Shown: positions 8,269 through 17,671, counted from the first letter of the stretch. The stretch: DNA of 64,000 nucleotides from Syntrophotaleaceae bacterium (GCA_041390365.1 JAWKQB010000001.1:1488001-1552000), one strand, 5' to 3'. Translations and numbers: made by a program. The notes: a model not told the origin generated them from the sequence alone.

Positions 8269-8676
8269 TCAACCCAAGTGCTCAGCGTAGCCAACCTTTT
8301 TCAAGTGCTTGTTAATGCACTCCACCAGGTCGTTCACCTGGAATGGCTTGGAAATAAAATCATCCATCCCCACATCCAGGCATTCCTGGTATTGATCACC
8401 ATTGGCGGAGAGGGCAATGATGGGGACCCGATGATGCCTGGCTGGTTCACAGTCCTCGATTTTCCTAATGAGTTTCGTTGCAGTCAAACCATCCATTTGC
8501 GGCATCCGAATGTCCATAAGGATAATATCAAAATCCCTGTCTGTCCAAGCAGCTACCGCTTTCTCTCCGTCGCTGACCGATGTTACTTTCCAGTGGTCCC
8601 TTATTTTGAGCAGCATGGCCAAAAGGTCTTTTATTTGAGGATTGTCTTCAGCAACGAGAATTTCAGGACCATCCAT
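8269..8676 (-). CDS. Single-domain response regulator (receiver only)
   Basis: 135 residues forming one receiver domain: acidic pair E10-D11, phospho-acceptor D55 in ILMDIRMP, the Ser/Thr position in IIALSANG and the conserved lysine in SKPF. There is no output domain, so it is a CheY-like or Spo0F-like relay protein. The ATG has GGGAGG nine bases upstream. It is the first gene of the minus-strand operon, 52 bases ahead of the KaiC-like gene, and is the likely partner of the hybrid kinase encoded third. Confidence 0.9.
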   Translation of the reverse strand: MDGPEILVAEDNPQIKDLLAMLLKIRDHWKVTSVSDGEKAVAAWTDRDFDIILMDIRMPQMDGLTATKLIRKIEDCEPARHHRVPIIALSANGDQYQECLDVGMDDFISKPFQVNDLVECINKHLKKVGYAEHLG

Positions 8677-8955
8677 GAGCCTTTCCTCCCATAGAAGTTA
8701 TTTTTTATCCCAGGGGTATGGGTCCTCTAGCTAGAAGAGAAAATTTTAACCCACCAATCCAGTCTGTCGACCTGTCAGGAAAATTTCGTGTTGATGAGGT
8801 GTTTCGGAAGGTGATCGGTTACACCCGTGAGAGCCCGCCATGGCCGATATTCCTGCCTGGAATTTCGTTGGACGGGAGGCGTTTACAAAGAAGCAAAAGG
8901 AGATTTTTTTTGAGCGAGGGATTATACTTGCAGAAGACCTCAAAGGAGGTACCGA

Positions 8956-9501
8956 GTGCCCGAACCGCTACTGATCGTCGACGTTCAGTCTTGTTTCATC
9001 AATGACTTCACCAGCCAGATACCGGAGCGTCTCGTGCGGCTCGTCGAATCGGGGAATTACGAACCACTCATATTCACCCGCTTCGTCAACACGGATGACT
9101 CGCCCTACCACCGCCTCCTTAACTGGCATGACTGTGAGTGCGAGCCTGGAAACCTGCTGACCGGGGAGATGGAGAAGCTCGCCAAACGCGGTCGGGTTTT
9201 CATCAAGCGGGGTCACACCGGTGTGTCGGACGAGCTGCGTGAATACCTGCGCGAGCAAGATTTCGAACGAGTCACCCTGGTCGGAATCGACACCGACATG
9301 TGCGTTCTCAAGATCGCCTTGGATGTCTTCGACCTCGGGATCGAGCCGATCGTCCTCTCCGATTGCTGCGCGAGCACCGCTGGTCTCCAGGCCCACCTCG
9401 CCGGGCTGGCGATCCTCAGCCGGAACATCGGGCCACACCAGCTACGACCTTCCGGCCTCGGCGGTAGCGAGATCGCTGCTCCCGAGAAACCGAACGCCTG
9501 A
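8956..9501 (+). CDS. Isochorismatase-like cysteine hydrolase
   Basis: 181 residues of the isochorismatase/nicotinamidase superfamily. The Asp-Lys-Cys triad is visible as D9 (LLIVDVQ), K84 (FIKRGHTG) and C116 (GIDTDMC), and the cis-peptide region precedes the cysteine as usual. GTG 8956 is the start, five bases after a full AAAGGAGGT ribosome site. The substrate cannot be told from sequence: family members hydrolyse isochorismate, nicotinamide, N-carbamoyl compounds or ureido groups. It is monocistronic, preceded by about 280 bases without a convincing gene. Confidence 0.85.
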   Translation: MPEPLLIVDVQSCFINDFTSQIPERLVRLVESGNYEPLIFTRFVNTDDSPYHRLLNWHDCECEPGNLLTGEMEKLAKRGRVFIKRGHTGVSDELREYLREQDFERVTLVGIDTDMCVLKIALDVFDLGIEPIVLSDCCASTAGLQAHLAGLAILSRNIGPHQLRPSGLGGSEIAAPEKPNA

Positions 9502-9601
9502 CCGTGGTCTGCGAAAGCTTGTTTTTATTCCGATGAAGCGGCCCGTGTGGTTAACCTGCTGACCAATCCGCTTCCGTGCCATTTTTTTTGCAGATGACAT
9601 A

Positions 9602-9632
9602 AGCCGGACCGGCAGAAGGCGCGGTCCGGCTC
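9602..9632. terminator. Hairpin between convergent genes
   Basis: AGCCGGACC pairs with GGTCCGGCT (nine base pairs) around a 12-13 base loop. There is only a poor T-rich tail on either side, so it may serve both the hydrolase gene and the chemoreceptor gene that converge here. Confidence 0.4.
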
Positions 9633-9712
9633 TCGTTTGCCGGAGGTTCACGGGACGGGACATCCCTGATCTGATCTGTCTGTGTTTGCCGTCGCCCCCC
9701 GCATGTCGTTGA

Positions 9713-11431
9713 CTAGGCCGACAGCAATCGTCGCTTCCGTGCTGGGATTGTTGCAGACAGGGCCCCGGTTTCACTTCCCACCTTGAACCGCGTCAACATC
9801 CCGCGCAGCTGGTCGGCCTGACCGGCCAGCTCCTCTGCCGCTGCGGCACTCTCCTCGGCGTTGGCGGTGTTCTGCTGGGTCACCATGTCGATCTGCCCCA
9901 GTCCCGTATTCACCTGAGAGATCCCCTCGGCCTGTTCGGCGGAGGCGGCGGCGATTTCGCTGACCAGATCCGTCACCTTGACGACGCTGGTCACAATCTC
10001 CTTCAGTGCGGCCTCGGTCTCCCCCGCGATCCGGGTGCCATTCTCGGTTTTCTTCTGGGAACCTTCAATCAGCTCCGACGTCTCTTTGGCCGCCTTGGCG
10101 CTGCGGGCCGCCAGATTGCGCACCTCTTCGGCGACCACGGCGAAGCCTTTGCCGTGCTGTCCGGCCCGGGCCGCTTCCACGGCAGCATTGAGGGCCAGCA
10201 GGTTGGTCTGGAAAGCGATCTCGTCGATGACCTTGATGATTTTCGAGATGTTCTGCCCGGCCTCGTTGATATCGAACATGGCCGACACCATCTCCTCCAT
10301 CTGCAGGTTCCCTTTTTCCGCAGCACTTCGGGCCTGAGTGGCCAGGTGCCTGGCCTGACCGGCATTTTCCGCGGCCTGGGAGGTTTGGGAGGACATCTGG
10401 GTCATGGAAGCGCTGATCTGCTCCAGGGAGGCTGCCGATTCAGTGGCACCTTGGGAAAGATGCTGGGCCGACTCGGCGATCTGGGTCGAACCTGTGGCGA
10501 TCTGCTCGCCCGATGCCTGGATCTGGGTGATCAGGGTGCTGAGATCCCTGCCAAGTTTCTGCAGGGTACCGCGCACTCGGTCCCTCTCGTCTTTGGGAAC
10601 GATCCTGAAAGTGAGATCCCCGTCGGCCAGCTTTTGCAGGGAGCCGATAATCTCCTCCTGCAGACTGTCGGCAAAACGGTCCATGGACTGGGCCATCCGG
10701 CCGATTTCGTCCCCCCGGTCGAGGTTGAGTCGCATCTCCAGGTGCCCCTTTTCCATCTCCTCGATCATGGTGCAGCTCTTCCTCAGGGGATCAATAATCC
10801 CTTTGGCGATAACGAAAGCCAGAATGCATCCGAAGGGAAGAGCCACAACGGTCAGAATGATGCTGCCCAACCTGGTTGTGCCGGCGGCCGCCAGCATCTC
10901 CTGGTCGGTCATGATATGGTCGCCGGCGGTGTTGATAATCTCATGCAGCAGTTCCCGGACTTTTTCAAGATTGGGCATGGTGCGGGTGATGTAAATTTCG
11001 CTGGCAAGCTTCGTGTCCGCCTCCTGAAAGACCTGCCCTATTGCTATCGCCGATTGATGCAGGGCTTTATGGGGCTCCTCGATTCGGGCCAGCGGCTCTT
11101 TCAGCTCCGGAACCAGCTGCTCGGCCCGTTTGCGCCCTTCCCCGTAATACCATTTGCCGAATCCGCATTGGGAATGGTCCGTCTCCACCTCGAGCCTGGT
11201 CACTCGGGAATCGGTCAGGAGAGTGCTGACCGCGTTGGCCCATATCAGATGGTCGACCTCCCGTTGAATCAGCTCGGCGCGCAAGGCATTCCCCTGGATG
11301 ACCTCTTTGGCGTTTCCGACAATGCCACCGACGCCTATCAGCGCCCAGCCGGCCACAAGCATAAGAAGAAACAGGACTCCGCCGAAACCGACCGTGAATT
11401 TCCACCTCAGACTCAAATTTTTCCAGCTCAT
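9713..11431 (-). CDS. Methyl-accepting chemotaxis protein with extracytoplasmic CZB-type zinc domain
   Basis: 572 residues. A membrane segment at about 13-35, an extracytoplasmic helical domain at 36-188, a second membrane segment at about 190-212, HAMP, then a long cytoplasmic signalling coil with the conserved hairpin tip (IDEIAFQTNLLALNAAVEAA). The ligand domain contains the four-residue zinc signature of CZB domains: H61 (REVDHLIW), C89 (DHSQCGFGKWYYGEG), H121 and H125 (PHKALHQSA). CZB domains are usually cytoplasmic and C-terminal, so here the module has been placed outside. It probably senses zinc, redox or hypochlorous-acid-type signals and controls CheA, which is inference. No C-terminal NWETF-type methyltransferase tether is visible. 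No che genes are nearby. Confidence 0.92.
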   Translation of the reverse strand: MSWKNLSLRWKFTVGFGGVLFLLMLVAGWALIGVGGIVGNAKEVIQGNALRAELIQREVDHLIWANAVSTLLTDSRVTRLEVETDHSQCGFGKWYYGEGRKRAEQLVPELKEPLARIEEPHKALHQSAIAIGQVFQEADTKLASEIYITRTMPNLEKVRELLHEIINTAGDHIMTDQEMLAAAGTTRLGSIILTVVALPFGCILAFVIAKGIIDPLRKSCTMIEEMEKGHLEMRLNLDRGDEIGRMAQSMDRFADSLQEEIIGSLQKLADGDLTFRIVPKDERDRVRGTLQKLGRDLSTLITQIQASGEQIATGSTQIAESAQHLSQGATESAASLEQISASMTQMSSQTSQAAENAGQARHLATQARSAAEKGNLQMEEMVSAMFDINEAGQNISKIIKVIDEIAFQTNLLALNAAVEAARAGQHGKGFAVVAEEVRNLAARSAKAAKETSELIEGSQKKTENGTRIAGETEAALKEIVTSVVKVTDLVSEIAAASAEQAEGISQVNTGLGQIDMVTQQNTANAEESAAAAEELAGQADQLRGMLTRFKVGSETGALSATIPARKRRLLSA

Positions 11432-11565
11432 ACACCGCCCCCTAAAATTCCTACCGACGAAGTTTTGTCAAAGAACCAACCAAGACAGTAAATTCCTAGC
11501 CCTGTATTTAATTTAAGCAACAATCATTCCTTTTCAACAATACTTAATCTGTTGTATTAGCTTCG

Positions 11566-11594
11566 CTGAAAACAGTCAGAATTACTGATAAAAT
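11566..11594 (+). promoter_or_regulatory. Candidate sigma-70 promoter for the BON protein
   Basis: CTGAAA at 11566-11571 and TAAAAT at 11589-11594 are separated by 17 bases and lie about 45 bases upstream of the start codon at 11639. Matches to consensus are 4/6 and 5/6. Confidence 0.4.
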
Positions 11595-11638
11595 AGATAG
11601 GAAGTTGATCGCTCATTGGACGAACAAGGAGGCAAAAA

Positions 11639-12460
11639 ATGAGAATCGGAATTTTGACAATTTCCCTGCTGCTGTTCCTGACGCCTGTCAACGGCAACGC
11701 TTTCGGTGCCGAGCATACGGATGAAACCCGGTCGGATCTCTGGCTCAAATCCAAACTGGTGACCGCCTATACCCTGAATGAATACCTGAACCCCTTCGAA
11801 CTCGAAGTCGAGATCGAAAACGGGGTCGCCTTTATCAACGGGACCGTCGACAGCCCTGCCGAAAGGGATCTCGCCCTGGAGATCGCGAAGGGGGTGGAAG
11901 GGATCAGAGAGGTTCGAGGGAATATCCTGGTGAAGCCCGGAACCTTGGAAAACGCGCGGGCGGAAGACGAATTCTTCCGGGTGGTCGAGGACGCCACCAT
12001 AACGGCCAAGGTCAAATCCAAGCTTCTCTGGAACAAGAACACCCACGGCCTGAACATCGATGTCAGCACCCGTAAAGGTGTCGTTACACTCACGGGAACA
12101 GCGGCCTCAGGGGTCCATAGAGACCTGGCGGAGCAGTTGGCGAAAAACACGACGGGGGTGGAAAGGGTCAGAAACCACCTGCGGGTGGATCCCGAACAGA
12201 AGACAAACAACATGGAAAAAAGTCTTGAGACCTTTGAGTCCAAGGTCTCGGATGCCTGGGTGACCGCCAGGGTCAAGTCGACGCTGCTCTTCAGCACCGA
12301 GGCGGACGGCGCGGACATCCGGGTCAGCACCCGCGACCATGTCGTCACCCTGGAGGGGACGGTCGCCAGCCGCAACCAGCAGCAGGAGATCGTGACCATG
12401 GTCGGCAACATCGTGGGAGTGGACAATGTCCGTTCCCAACTCAAGGTAGAGAAGCAGTAG
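11639..12460 (+). CDS. Exported protein with three BON domains
   Basis: 273 residues. The N-terminus has a classic signal peptide (basic start, ILTISLLLFL core, cleavage near AFGA). Three BON repeats follow at about 28-100, 118-188 and 200-270. Each has the pattern of an acidic/polar helix, a hydrophobic strand with G-x-V-x-L/F-x-G-T/V, and a closing helix ending in V-x-N/S-x-L (for example GVVTLTGTAASG and HVVTLEGTVASR). BON domains bind phospholipid or support envelope stability, as in OsmY and DolP. The ribosome site AAGGAGG lies six bases before the ATG. It is divergent from the chemoreceptor gene and convergent with the CNNM gene. Likely a periplasmic stress protein. Confidence 0.9.
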   Translation: MRIGILTISLLLFLTPVNGNAFGAEHTDETRSDLWLKSKLVTAYTLNEYLNPFELEVEIENGVAFINGTVDSPAERDLALEIAKGVEGIREVRGNILVKPGTLENARAEDEFFRVVEDATITAKVKSKLLWNKNTHGLNIDVSTRKGVVTLTGTAASGVHRDLAEQLAKNTTGVERVRNHLRVDPEQKTNNMEKSLETFESKVSDAWVTARVKSTLLFSTEADGADIRVSTRDHVVTLEGTVASRNQQQEIVTMVGNIVGVDNVRSQLKVEKQ

Positions 12461-12506
12461 TCTCAGACCCTGGCGCAGAAGCCGGCGGAACCGAAGTTCT
12501 GTCCGG

Positions 12507-13805
12507 TCATTCTTCCCGGTCCTGCGGCTGGCGGCTGGCCAGCACCTTGTCGATCCGGTTGCCGTCGAGGTCCATGACCTCCAGGCGCCAGCCCTCCCAT
12601 TCGGTGACGTCGCCGGGACCCGGCACCTTGCCGATCAGCCACATCATCATTCCGCTCAGGGTGTGGTAGCGCCCCTTGTCCTCCTCCGGAACCGATTTCA
12701 GATCGAGACGGTCCTTCAGTTCCGGCAGGGGGATCAGGCCGTCCAGCAGCCAGGACCCGTCCCGGCGCCGCACCGCCCAGACGTCCTCCGGATCCCGGGG
12801 CTTGAACTCGCCGGCGACAGCTTCCAGAATATCCTGCAGGGTGACCAAACCCAGGATCTCGCCATATTCGTCCACCACGAACACCATCTGCACGCCCGAC
12901 GCCCGGAACTGCTCCAGAAGCTTCATGCCGGTCATCGATTCCGGCACATAGACTGCCGGCAGCAGATACTCTTCCATCAGGTCCGGAGGCTCTCCTTGCA
13001 GATGTCTTTTCAGCAAACGCTTGGCGCTGATGATGCCGAGAATGTCCTCCAGTCCACCCCGGCAGACGGGAAAACGGGAATGGTTGGAGGTAATGACCTT
13101 GTCCAGGTTCTGTTGGAAGGGCTGGTCGATATCCAGGTAGACGATTTCGCTGCGGGGCGTCATCAGCGAAGGGATCGCCCGGTCGTCGAGGCGGAAGACG
13201 TTGCGCACCATTTCGTGCTCGTGCTTCTCGATGATGCCGGCCCGGGACCCCTCGACCAGCATATCGTGAATATCCTCTTCGGTGAGATTGGCGCTGCTCA
13301 GCTCCCGTTTTCCCAGCAAACGCAGAATGCCGTCGGTCGAGACGGCCAGCAGAAAGACGAAGGGGCGGGACAGTCCGGCCAGCAGCGCGATGGGCCGGGC
13401 CAGGGCCCGGGCAATGCCCTCGGCATTGAACTGAGCGATCCGCTTCGGCACCAGTTCACCGATGACGATGGTACAATAGGTGACGGTCGCCACCACGATG
13501 GTGGTGGCGACGATGCCACTGGCCCTTCCCGCCATCCCCAATCCCTGCAGCAGATGGGCCAGAGGCCCCGCCAGGACCGCCTCGCCGACGATGCCGTTGA
13601 GAATGCCGATGGCGGTAATGCCTATCTGTATGGTCGACAGGAACTGGGTCGGCTCCTCGCCCAGGCGCATGGCGACCAGGGCCGCGCGGTCCCCGTCCTG
13701 AGCCATTCGCTGAAGTCGGGTTCTGCGGGCAGTGACCAGGGCGATTTCGGCCATGGCAAACAGACCGTTGAAGAGAATGAGGGCCATCAGCAGGGCAATT
13801 TTCAA
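12507..13805 (-). CDS. CNNM/CorC-type membrane protein (hemolysin-family transporter)
   Basis: 432 residues with the standard three-part layout: an N-terminal DUF21/CNNM membrane domain (about 1-190, three to four hydrophobic helices), two CBS domains (about 205-330, with TPRSEIVYLD and FVVDEYGEILGLVTLQDILE), and a C-terminal CorC_HlyC domain (about 345-425). Members act in Mg2+ export or homeostasis, or are annotated as TlyC-like hemolysins. The transport role is the better-supported one. The ATG at 13805 is followed by a signal-anchor-like sequence. It is the third gene of a probable operon after the ABC exporter and the DnaQ/GIY-YIG gene, 130 bases downstream of the latter. Confidence 0.9.
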   Translation of the reverse strand: MKIALLMALILFNGLFAMAEIALVTARRTRLQRMAQDGDRAALVAMRLGEEPTQFLSTIQIGITAIGILNGIVGEAVLAGPLAHLLQGLGMAGRASGIVATTIVVATVTYCTIVIGELVPKRIAQFNAEGIARALARPIALLAGLSRPFVFLLAVSTDGILRLLGKRELSSANLTEEDIHDMLVEGSRAGIIEKHEHEMVRNVFRLDDRAIPSLMTPRSEIVYLDIDQPFQQNLDKVITSNHSRFPVCRGGLEDILGIISAKRLLKRHLQGEPPDLMEEYLLPAVYVPESMTGMKLLEQFRASGVQMVFVVDEYGEILGLVTLQDILEAVAGEFKPRDPEDVWAVRRRDGSWLLDGLIPLPELKDRLDLKSVPEEDKGRYHTLSGMMMWLIGKVPGPGDVTEWEGWRLEVMDLDGNRIDKVLASRQPQDREE

Positions 13806-13935
13806 ATCCGTTTCTCCTTTGACTCACTGTCGGGGGCCGCTTTTCGAACTGTCGATCAGCTTCAGCTTATCAAAGAAGAAAAGTTCCGTGTACTGCCGAA
13901 ATAATATCCCCGGAGCGATGGCCCGACCCGGAAAA

Positions 13936-15363
13936 TCAGGGGAGAGAAGCGGAAAAGGGGGCCAGGTCCAACAGTTGGAGGCGGGATTCGGGACGGTCCA
14001 GATACCGGGTCAGGATCTTGTAGCCGTCACGATCGAAGGGGAGGGTTTCGACTCCGCGAAGAAGGTCTTGTAGATCGCCTTCATTGCGGGCGGTGCCGAG
14101 ATGGCGCCAGTTGTCGAAGACATGAATGTCGGTGCGATCGCCGTCCGGGGACTGTTCCCGGATCCCTATCGCACCCGGAAAAGGCCAGGATCTCAACTTC
14201 AAATCGTACAGCGCCTGCACCAGCCTGAGCTGGTGCATCTGCGGGGGCTCCTTGCCGACACAGGCGCCCCGGCACTGTTTGATCTGGTAGCCGAAACAGG
14301 CCCCCTTCCCTCTTTCCAATCCGAGCAGCCGGTGACAGAGGCCGTGGTCCGACGCCATCGCCCGCAGAGTTTTTTCGGCCTCACGGCGCGACCGGAACAT
14401 CCCGAAGAGCCGCTCGGTACCTGCTCCGGAAACCTGGTCAAGAGGCGATATGTCCGGCGGCAAAGGCTTACCGTCATCTCCTGGGAGCCGCAGGGTGAAC
14501 AGCTCCCGGGTGCGGCGAAGCCTCCGGTTATGGATCGGGCTCAGCTCCTTGACCAGGCGGGCTTCCAGCAACAGGGCGCCCAGTTCCCCGGCCGTTTCGA
14601 TCCAGTCGATCCTGCGCACCTGCTGGGACAGGCGCATCCCCTTGTATTCCCGATGATCTCCGCTGAAATGGGAGCGGACCCGGGAGCGGATGTCGATGCT
14701 TTTCCCCACATAGAGAACCACGTCGTTCTCCCCATAAAACAGATAGACTCCGGGACCCCTTGGCAGGCCCTCGATCTGCTCGGCGGCAAGGTGGGGGGGA
14801 TGGCTGGGCGTCTTCAGCTGCTTCTGCACGGCCTGATCCAGAACATCCCCTGGAAGGTCGGCGCGCAATCTGGAAAAGAATTCCCGGATGACCCGGGCAT
14901 CGCCGAGGGCACGGTGGCGGTCGGCGCGGGCCAGTCCGTGGCGTTCGATGAGACTGTCCAGGTTGTGTCGGGTGTGCTGCGGAAACAGAGCGCGCGACAG
15001 CTTGACCGTGCAGAGGGTTTTTTCCTGAAAAGTTATCTCCAGACGACGAAATTCATTTTTCAGAAAAGCGTAATCGAATCGTGCGTTGTGGGCCACCAGC
15101 ACCTTGCCGGAAAGTTTTCCCCGCAACTCATCGGCAATTTCGGCAAAAATGGGTGCCTCGAAAACCATCGCCGGCGAGATACCGGTCAGCTGCTCGATAA
15201 AGGGGGAGAAGGGCCGCTGTGGATTGACAAGGGTCGCCCACTCCTCCGTCACCTCATCCCCGACCACCTGGCACAGTCCGATCTCCAGAATACGGTCATG
15301 GTGGGGGTTGGCGCCGGTGGTTTCCAGATCGAGAAAAACCAGTCTCTCCGAAAGCACACTCAT
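13936..15363 (-). CDS. DnaQ-type 3'-5' exonuclease fused to GIY-YIG (Cho/UvrC-like) nuclease
   Basis: 475 residues. Residues about 8-170 are a DEDDh exonuclease: Exo I is FLDLETTG, Exo II lies around LVAHNARFDYAFL, and Exo III is HRALGDA. Residues about 195-290 form a GIY-YIG nuclease (GPGVYLFYGENDVVLYVGKS, the arginine in SRVRSHF and the glutamate in LLLEARLVKELSP). A C-terminal region with cysteines (CFGYQIKQCRGACVG) matches the UvrC N-terminal extension. The fusion is known in several bacteria and is thought to act in damage processing or repair-associated incision. ATG 15363 or GTG 15366 could be the start; neither has a strong site. It lies 36 bases downstream of the ABC exporter. Confidence 0.9.
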   Translation of the reverse strand: MSVLSERLVFLDLETTGANPHHDRILEIGLCQVVGDEVTEEWATLVNPQRPFSPFIEQLTGISPAMVFEAPIFAEIADELRGKLSGKVLVAHNARFDYAFLKNEFRRLEITFQEKTLCTVKLSRALFPQHTRHNLDSLIERHGLARADRHRALGDARVIREFFSRLRADLPGDVLDQAVQKQLKTPSHPPHLAAEQIEGLPRGPGVYLFYGENDVVLYVGKSIDIRSRVRSHFSGDHREYKGMRLSQQVRRIDWIETAGELGALLLEARLVKELSPIHNRRLRRTRELFTLRLPGDDGKPLPPDISPLDQVSGAGTERLFGMFRSRREAEKTLRAMASDHGLCHRLLGLERGKGACFGYQIKQCRGACVGKEPPQMHQLRLVQALYDLKLRSWPFPGAIGIREQSPDGDRTDIHVFDNWRHLGTARNEGDLQDLLRGVETLPFDRDGYKILTRYLDRPESRLQLLDLAPFSASLP

Positions 15364-15399
15364 CACAAATCACTTCAACAGGGACATAGGCCTGACTAT

Positions 15400-17292
15400 T
15401 CAGTAAGCCCGTGCCTGGAGCCGGGGGATATCGGCCGCCTCCAGACTCGCGGCAAACTGCTGGCGATACAGGTTCCGGTAGATCCCGTCCCTTTGCAGCA
15501 GCTGGACATGGGTTCCGGACTCGACAACCCTCCCCTTGTCCAGCACCAGGATCAGATCGGCGTTGACGATCGTCGACAGCCGATGAGCGATGGTAAAGGT
15601 GGTGCGGCCGGCTGTCAACCGTTCCAGCGCTTCCTGAATCAGGCGCTCCGATTCCGAATCGAGGGCGGACGTGGCTTCGTCGAGAATCAGGATCCGCGGG
15701 TTTTTCAGAAAAGCCCGGGCGATGGTGAGCCGCTGCTTCTGCCCGCCGGACAGGAAGGCGCCCCCCTCCCCCACCTCGGTATCCAGCCCCATGGGCAGCG
15801 ACTGGATGAAGTCGAGGGCATTGGCGGCTCGGGCGGCTTGCACGACCTCCTCGTGGCTCGCCCGGGGATTGCCGTAGAGGATATTGTCGCGCACGGAGCC
15901 GCTGAAAAGAATGGGGGTCTGCAGGACAACACCGATCTGGCGGCGCAGCGAAGTCAGCGTCACGTCGCGGATATCCTGGCCGTCGATGGAGATCCGCCCC
16001 CCCTTGACATCGTAAAACCTGGGGATCAGGCTGACGACGGTGCTCTTCCCGGAACCGCTCGGCCCCACCAGGGCCACCTTCTGGCCCGGCTGGATGGCAA
16101 GATTGAGATTGCGGATGACCGGGCCCTCCTCGGCGTCCTCCCGGTCATAGCCGAAGGAGACGTTGCGAAACTCGACCCGCCCCTGGACATCACCCAGCTC
16201 CACGGCATCGGGCGCATCCGCGACCCCGGGCTTTTCATCCATAATTTCGAAAATCCGGTCGAGGGCGGCCATCGAATTAGCGAACACGATGTTCAGTTCG
16301 GTAAAACGCTGCAGCGGCAGATACAGGGGACCGAGATACATCCCGAGCGCCATCAGCTCACCGATCGACATGTCGCCGTGAATAACCCGGTAACCTCCGA
16401 AAAGGGCCACGATCAGGGGCGAAAGGTTGGTCAGGGTATCGGTAATGGTCATGTTCATGCTCTGCAGATACACGCTGCGCATGGTGCGGCTGAACAGCTT
16501 TTCCGAATCCCGATGAAAGTTTTTCTGTTCGGTTTTCTCCTGGGTGAAGGCGTGGATGACCTTGCTGCCGGCGATTTTTTCCTGCACGTTGCCGGAAAGC
16601 GCCGCCAGTTCCTGCTGCACCTGCAGGCTCGACGCCTTGATCTGCCTCTGCGGCCGCCGGAAGAAGTAGAGATAGACCGGGAAGGTGGACAGGGCCACCA
16701 GGGCCGTCGGCACATCGATCCGGAACAGGAAGAACAGGATCACGGCCAGGGCCGCCAGGTCCATCCAGACATTGGTCAGGGCGCTGCCCACCAGTTGCTG
16801 GGCCTGATTGATATCGCTGATCAGCCGGGCGACGATCCCCCCGCTTTTCTGCCGGTCGAAAAAGGACGCCGACATCCGCAGGATGCGGTAGTAAAGGTCG
16901 CAGCGCAGATCGAATACCGATCGATGACCCGCCTTGCCCGAGTAGTAGTGGCGCACGTAAGTCCAGGGCGACCAGATGAAAAGGAAAACGGCGGCCATGC
17001 CGCCGATGTAAAGGTAAAGCTCCCGCAGTTTTTCCGGGGAGCTCATGGCCGGGTTGAGATAAACATCGTCCAGAAGGTGCCTGGTGATTTCCGGAACGAA
17101 CAGGGGAACGGTGAATCGTACAATCCCGCCAATCGCGGCAATGACAATATATTTCGTATAGGGGCGTACATAGTGAAGAAAACGGATGAAATTGTGAGTT
17201 TTCCTTTTGCTTTTTCTCCTGGCAATCACAAGATTTATGACATTAAAGAATGAATAGAAAATGTTTTTTTTGCAGCCGACAGTATAAGGCAT
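15400..17292 (-). CDS. ABC exporter, MsbA-like half transporter
   Basis: 630 residues: an N-terminal membrane domain (about 45-340, six hydrophobic segments) fused to an ATP-binding cassette. The cassette has Walker A GPSGSGKST, a Q-loop, signature LSGGQ, Walker B LILDEATSALD and the H-loop in IAHRLS. This is the type IV exporter layout of MsbA and lipid or drug exporters. The ATG at 17292 has GAGGGA eight bases upstream; an upstream ATG at 17340 lacks a site. The N-terminus is unusually basic (ARRKSKRKTHN) ahead of the first membrane helix. It is the first gene of the operon with the DnaQ-GIY-YIG and CNNM genes. The substrate is unknown; lipid is possible. Confidence 0.93.
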   Translation of the reverse strand: MPYTVGCKKNIFYSFFNVINLVIARRKSKRKTHNFIRFLHYVRPYTKYIVIAAIGGIVRFTVPLFVPEITRHLLDDVYLNPAMSSPEKLRELYLYIGGMAAVFLFIWSPWTYVRHYYSGKAGHRSVFDLRCDLYYRILRMSASFFDRQKSGGIVARLISDINQAQQLVGSALTNVWMDLAALAVILFFLFRIDVPTALVALSTFPVYLYFFRRPQRQIKASSLQVQQELAALSGNVQEKIAGSKVIHAFTQEKTEQKNFHRDSEKLFSRTMRSVYLQSMNMTITDTLTNLSPLIVALFGGYRVIHGDMSIGELMALGMYLGPLYLPLQRFTELNIVFANSMAALDRIFEIMDEKPGVADAPDAVELGDVQGRVEFRNVSFGYDREDAEEGPVIRNLNLAIQPGQKVALVGPSGSGKSTVVSLIPRFYDVKGGRISIDGQDIRDVTLTSLRRQIGVVLQTPILFSGSVRDNILYGNPRASHEEVVQAARAANALDFIQSLPMGLDTEVGEGGAFLSGGQKQRLTIARAFLKNPRILILDEATSALDSESERLIQEALERLTAGRTTFTIAHRLSTIVNADLILVLDKGRVVESGTHVQLLQRDGIYRNLYRQQFAASLEAADIPRLQARAY

Positions 17293-17671
17293 GATCAATA
17301 TCCCTCTTTGACTTGACAGTTTTACTGAACAGCATTCCAAAAGTTGTTTGGACTGTTTAAGAACCCATCAAAGAACTTGTTAATGCGAGTATTGACTCAG
17401 CGAAGAAAACGGAGGGATTATAAACGGAAGCCATCCAAAAAGGAATACCTAAAGTACTAATTTTTCGAAGGATTTCTCATCATTTTCTTATTGATGTTCA
17501 TTACGGTAGAGGATTTTTTTGAGCACGCTTAATAACACCGGGATAAAATTGGCGGGGTCTTGACTTGTCGGAAACCACCGCTCCGAAAAACATCGCTTCG
17601 ACCGGCCGTTCCTGTCAAAAATGGCTATTCTGCCAACGCCCACTGCCTTTACCCCTCACTCCTCACTCTCA
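17293..17671. other. AT-rich intergenic region with no gene seen
   Basis: These 379 bases separate the ABC exporter start from the stop of the DAC-like gene, both on the minus strand. The stretch is visibly richer in A and T than its neighbours. It must contain the promoter of the exporter operon and the end of the upstream transcript, but I see no convincing -35/-10 pair, terminator or ORF. Confidence 0.5.

Noticed and set aside
8746..8943. 65-codon minus-strand frame upstream of the isochorismatase-like gene
   Set aside because: No ribosome site and no recognisable sequence pattern.
10154..11491. 445-codon plus-strand frame over the chemoreceptor
   Set aside because: Shadow of the chemoreceptor gene, with no domain or start signal.
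14101..17253. 1050-codon plus-strand open frame
   Set aside because: It is antisense to the well-supported ABC exporter and DnaQ/GIY-YIG genes; GC-rich third positions on the opposite strand keep stop codons rare. It has no recognisable domain.
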